Assembly (NCBI GenBank): GCA_028554795.2
Contig: CM068830.1
Location: 43,136,337-43,200,336 of the forward strand
Length of the DNA: 64,000 nucleotides
Direction of reading: 5' to 3'
Source: Sinohyriopsis cumingii
Lineage: Eukaryota > Mollusca > Bivalvia > Unionida > Unionidae
The position numbers were made by a program, and so were the translations under genes. The notes beneath the pieces are model-generated. The model did no database searches. It was not told where the DNA came from and was given only the letters and a program-made list of their open reading frames with translations. This document shows positions 62,801 through 64,000 of this stretch, in pieces (the first letter of the stretch is position 1; every line of letters begins with the position of its first letter).

Positions 62801-63286
62801 AGTAAATATCAGCCATTTTAAAAGTCAGTAGCAACTGATAACTTCTGTCTGGAAGTTTATTATTATAACAACTAAGATAAAGAACACACAACCACCGCTC
62901 CAGTGGCCTAATGGTTAGAGCGTCCACCTCGGATGCAGGAGGTCGCAGGTTCGAACCCCGGCCGAATCATATGAAAGACTTATAAAACTGATACTAACAT
63001 GTACCTTACTTGGCGCTGGAATAAAATATGGACACTCTTACAAAAAAAGAAGCTAATTACTGGGGCAATAATGAGGCCTCGAAAATTCATTACTAAAAGT
63101 ATGACGTACCAAACGGTCCCTTTCTAGGTAATAAACATTTACAGTTTTATCAAAAGACCCGGAAGCTAGTTTTCTTCCGTCACAACTCCATGCAACTGAA
63201 TGAACTTTTGCTGAATGGGCTTGAACTTCCCTAATTTTACTATTGCTTTTAAAGAACGTTTGCATGCTGTCTGTGTAAGACGCCAT
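43972..63286 (-). CDS. THOC3: THO complex subunit 3 (THOC3/TEX1), complete gene, six coding exons
   Basis: THOC3 is a WD40-propeller subunit of the THO/TREX complex, which couples transcription to mRNA export in the nucleus. Exons (minus strand): 63286-63110, 61935-61779, 56642-56438, 51494-51333, 46808-46708, 44132-43972. All junctions have AG/GT and the phases fit, giving 963 nt and 320 residues (human about 351). Diagnostic strings are QAHSAKVHSVAWSCDGRKLA, RGHGDSVDQICWHPKNPDQL, ENINICWSPDGSTIAVGNK, ALVSVWDLGELVCVRTLSR, and PTFTVAWHPKRHLLAYACDD. The N-terminus is shorter than in vertebrates, and the C-terminus has an RDRDRDSGTVKVFGFPNDF ending. Introns (1.2-5.1 kb) are loaded with minisatellites and transposons. 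Confidence is high because the whole protein can be followed. Confidence 0.96.
44133..46707 (-). other. THOC3 intron 5
   Basis: About 2.6 kb of AT-rich DNA with a SINE-like relic at 44990-45175. No other gene is evident. Confidence 0.8.
44990..45175 (+). mobile_element. tRNA-SINE-like relic in THOC3 intron 5
   Basis: tggctaagtgattaaggcac resembles an A box and gctggttttatctccacc a decayed B box; a body follows with gtgttactgtgctgtaaaac then accaacaaagcac. Different family from the SINE at 53841. Confidence 0.45.
46708..46808 (-). CDS. THOC3: THOC3 exon 5
   Basis: Acceptor gattcag, donor acag|gttaga; encodes LEWPVRTLSFSHDGKLLASA then SEDLVIDVANVET. 101 nt. Confidence 0.95.
47612..48370. repeat. 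31-bp minisatellite, first block (about 24 copies)
   Basis: Unit gccagggcatattacccact plus taaaccatgat, with variants aagccag, aagctat and aagccatgacacc. It ends abruptly at 48370, where copy B of the unnamed repeat begins. Confidence 0.97.
48371..49020 (-). repeat. Unnamed interspersed repeat, copy B, inserted in the minisatellite
   Basis: Reverse complement of 10072-10709. Ends: agggggcactcaccagttat at the left, and aggtggcacactacagtttt as the reverse complement of the right, giving imperfect TIRs. The 31-bp minisatellite resumes on the far side at ttaagctttgatgccagggc. Confidence 0.75.
49021..49290. repeat. 31-bp minisatellite, second block (about 8 copies)
   Basis: Same unit as 47612-48370 but more degenerate (for example catatatattacccacttaa and gatatattgcc). 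Confidence 0.93.
49300..50045. repeat. Degenerate roughly 140-bp tandem repeat, about five copies
   Basis: The motif order recurs with 135-150-bp spacing: a tatgaccatccattcag-like string (near 49405, 49546, 49684, 49836, 49976), then ttcaagatggccactgtgac with variants, then a gaccaactagacatc string and a gtctttcagttaaaacc string. The copies are strongly diverged. Confidence 0.75.
50046..51332. other. AT-rich remainder of THOC3 intron 4
   Basis: Short TA-rich stretch near 50604-50642, otherwise no supported feature. Confidence 0.6.
51333..51494 (-). CDS. THOC3: THOC3 exon 4
   Basis: Acceptor tatttcag, donor tcaag|gtaaat; encodes YPELKLQHVLNAHPANCICI, then the repeat with FATGSADALVSVWD. 162 nt. 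Confidence 0.95.
53565..54160. repeat. (CATA)n microsatellite, interrupted by a SINE
   Basis: Imperfect catacata tract with catatatagacacatac interruptions, from 53565 to 53840 and again from about 54085 to 54160. Creates long MYVCMYV open frames that are artefacts. Confidence 0.95.
53841..54088 (+). mobile_element. tRNA-derived SINE, copy 3 (best preserved)
   Basis: Head ggggccccgagtggccgagt, then ggtctaaagcgct (A box), B box gggttcgagtcc, body with gccagtagcttctcgtgggt, ggtttttccctgggttttcc and cctccaccagttatactggc, tail acaacaacat. Sits in the middle of the CATA tract. Confidence 0.88.
56438..56642 (-). CDS. THOC3: THOC3 exon 3
   Basis: Acceptor tttttcag, donor ctgag|gtaggc; encodes ENINICWSPDGSTIAVGNKE through EVNEISWNNDGDLFFLTSGQ. 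205 nt. No frame of useful length covers it alone. Confidence 0.94.
57007..57178. repeat. 44-bp minisatellite, about four copies
   Basis: Unit caggtctgcatgcataagcc, aaagactggtccattttcaa, tact; copies nearly identical. Confidence 0.95.
58395..58485. repeat. 24-bp tandem repeat, about four copies
   Basis: Unit aaggagtcacatgtttagca plus gacc, with variants. Confidence 0.92.
60140..60725 (+). pseudogene. pogo/Tigger-type transposase, C-terminal remnant
   Basis: Across several frames the plus strand keeps an IDYKRPGVLD-like start, an acidic middle, then AIKYFDIAI, LETQNVDYVKLMQLRNLRDF, ARRQRNQGVTHKK and a final FFKK. That end is characteristic of Tigger/pogo (DDE_1) transposases. Stops and frame changes interrupt it and the DDE core is not recognisable. 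Confidence 0.75.
60856..60878. repeat. (CTAT)n microsatellite
   Basis: Short run of ctatctatctatctat within the pogo-like element. Confidence 0.85.
61779..61935 (-). CDS. THOC3: THOC3 exon 2
   Basis: Acceptor ttgtttcag, donor aaaag|gtaaat; encodes SKDITFRGHGDSVDQICWHP through ANKAVATVNTK. 157 nt. Confidence 0.95.
61936..63109 (-). other. THOC3 intron 1
   Basis: About 1.2 kb, AT-rich, containing a tRNA-derived SINE near the 63-kb end. No other gene. Confidence 0.8.
62893..63045 (+). mobile_element. Second tRNA-derived SINE family
   Basis: tggcctaatggttagagcgt (A box), ccacctcggatgcaggaggt (anticodon arm with an 8-nt loop) and gcaggttcgaaccccggccg (B box) make a good tRNA-like head. It is not a functional tRNA: the anticodon loop is too long and the acceptor ends do not pair. 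A short body with tacttggcgctggaataaa follows. Confidence 0.7.
63110..63286 (-). CDS. THOC3: THOC3 exon 1 (start codon)
   Basis: ATG at 63286; encodes MASYTDSMQTFFKSNSKIRE, VQAHSAKVHSVAWSCDGRKL, then ASGSFDKTVNVYYLERDRL; donor ttg|gtacgt. The first ATG is the only in-frame one before the conserved part; an in-frame TGA lies 12 codons upstream. Confidence 0.93.
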
Positions 63287-64000
63287 GATAGTAATTTTGA
63301 TAATTGTAAGTCCTCCAGTACTTCATGGGAGCACCCCACTTTTGTATCCAGCCATATCGATCGCACCTGTAACTGTGCCTCAGGACCTTTTAAGATAATT
63401 AGCATCTGCAGAAGTAATGGTACTGCCTGATGCTGTGCTTATTTCAGCGTCAACATACAATTTATTTGTAAGATCTAATGGATTAAAAGTCGTTGTTATT
63501 TTATTCGAGCACATGTTTATCATACCTGTCATCGAATCACCGGATTTTGCCACTCGTGATGCAATATTTCCAGCTATAATATCGTCAACGTAATTTGTAT
63601 TTCTTAAATCTGATGTTGATGATGGAATTGCGGTAGTTGCTATCTTGTTCGATCCCATGTCAAGATTTCGCATCATAGTGTCGCCATATTTTATCACAAA
63701 GTTGTCCTTGACAAACGTTAAATTTGTTACAGAATCGTTACTGGTTAAAGTTGTGTTATCAAGCTGAGTATTAAATATTAATATTCCTCCCATATCTATA
63801 TTTCCATGCATTGTCCCACCAGCTAGTCGCAACTTATTATTATCAACCGCGCTTAGCTGTGCGTAACTTACCGCTTGTGAGTTATTTATATTAGCGGGAG
63901 AGGGGTATTCAGCTCAACATACACTATTATTTTGTGCACATGTTGATAGTTCCAGTCATCTTTCCACCAGTTATTGACAACTTACTATTGCTGACCGCAC
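63287..64000 (-). pseudogene. Decayed fibre-like repeat protein upstream of, and in frame with, THOC3
   Basis: On the minus strand a 150-codon frame (63832-63380) carries repeats of the phage/giant-virus fibre type: LAGGTMHGNIDMGG, then GDTMMRNLDMGSNKIATTAI followed by NTNYVDD, then GDSMTGMINMCSNKI followed by DLTNKLYVDAE. A further repeat, GTVTGAIDMAGYK, follows the TGA at 63380-63382, and a second TGA lies at 63323-63325, 12 codons before the THOC3 ATG, in the same frame. Upstream (63840-64000) other frames give NNSQAVSYAQLSAVDNN and ITGGKMTGTINMC. The G-x-M-x-G-x-(I/L)-x-M plus K/N-x-YVDD/AE pattern is typical of trimeric viral fibres. The repeat array continues beyond the window edge. Whether it is viral, bacterial or a host gene relic is unknown. 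Confidence 0.65.

Noticed and set aside
62893..62970. Functional tRNA gene
   Set aside because: A and B boxes are good, but the anticodon loop has eight bases and the acceptor ends do not pair; it is a SINE head.

Overview
The window is nuclear DNA from an animal, most likely a marine invertebrate and probably a lophotrochozoan such as a mollusc. The taxon is an inference from intron/exon structure, an animal-type THOC3 gene and tRNA-derived SINEs; no species can be named. The host DNA is AT-rich and full of simple repeats and small transposons. It is interrupted by one large, visibly more GC-rich virus-like element.

Host genes. At the left edge are the last three coding exons (+ strand, 470-7492) of a gene whose product ends in an SH3 domain of RIM-binding-protein type. 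At the right is a complete six-exon THOC3 gene (TREX mRNA-export complex, WD40 protein) on the minus strand, 63286 down to 43972. Upstream of THOC3, and in frame with it, lies a decayed protein made of repeats resembling phage and giant-virus fibres (63287-64000).

Centre. A 58-bp satellite runs from about 12974 to 42655. A 19,648-bp Polinton/Maverick of adintovirus type (20444-40091) is inserted in it. It has roughly 270-bp terminal inverted repeats starting AGTAGTAAG and a perfect 6-bp target duplication, ATCAGG. From left to right it carries: a small leftward gene, a Q-rich coiled-coil gene, a leftward two-zinc-knuckle gene, protein-primed DNA polymerase B, a BIR (IAP-like) protein, two tandem paralogues with a possible third fragment, a broken membrane-anchored gene, the FtsK/HerA packaging ATPase, a basic core-like protein, a small Lys-rich protein, a VP-repeat protein, a chromodomain integrase, a two-segment membrane protein, a penton-like minor capsid gene, a pVI-like protein, the double-jelly-roll major capsid protein, a Cys-rich protein, an adenain-type protease, and three small charged coiled-coil genes. 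The morphogenesis set (ATPase, protease, two capsid proteins) together with polymerase and integrase shows an integrated virus rather than a plain transposon.

State of the element. Several core genes are interrupted: a frame change in a 7-A run in PolB, a stop codon plus a frame change in the minor capsid gene, a stop codon in the Lys-rich gene, and frame changes at 28.5-29.2 kb. MCP, ATPase, integrase and protease are open. Either this copy is recently dead or some lesions are assembly errors.

Most unusual structure. All five small genes at the two ends of the element share a 3' module built around a GCCCTTTTCAGGGC palindrome, which also forms the inner edge of both terminal repeats. The three right-end genes also share a repeated promoter block. 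Together they look like a modular terminal cassette system for accessory genes.

Other mobile DNA: two related piggyBac copies (2663-3457, 4265-6806), a pogo/Tigger-like element (59180-61342), a TA-flanked MITE (1425-1583), a hAT-like MITE (6914-7117), an unnamed roughly 640-bp repeat in two inverted copies, at least three copies of one tRNA-derived SINE plus two other SINE-like sequences, and several minisatellites.
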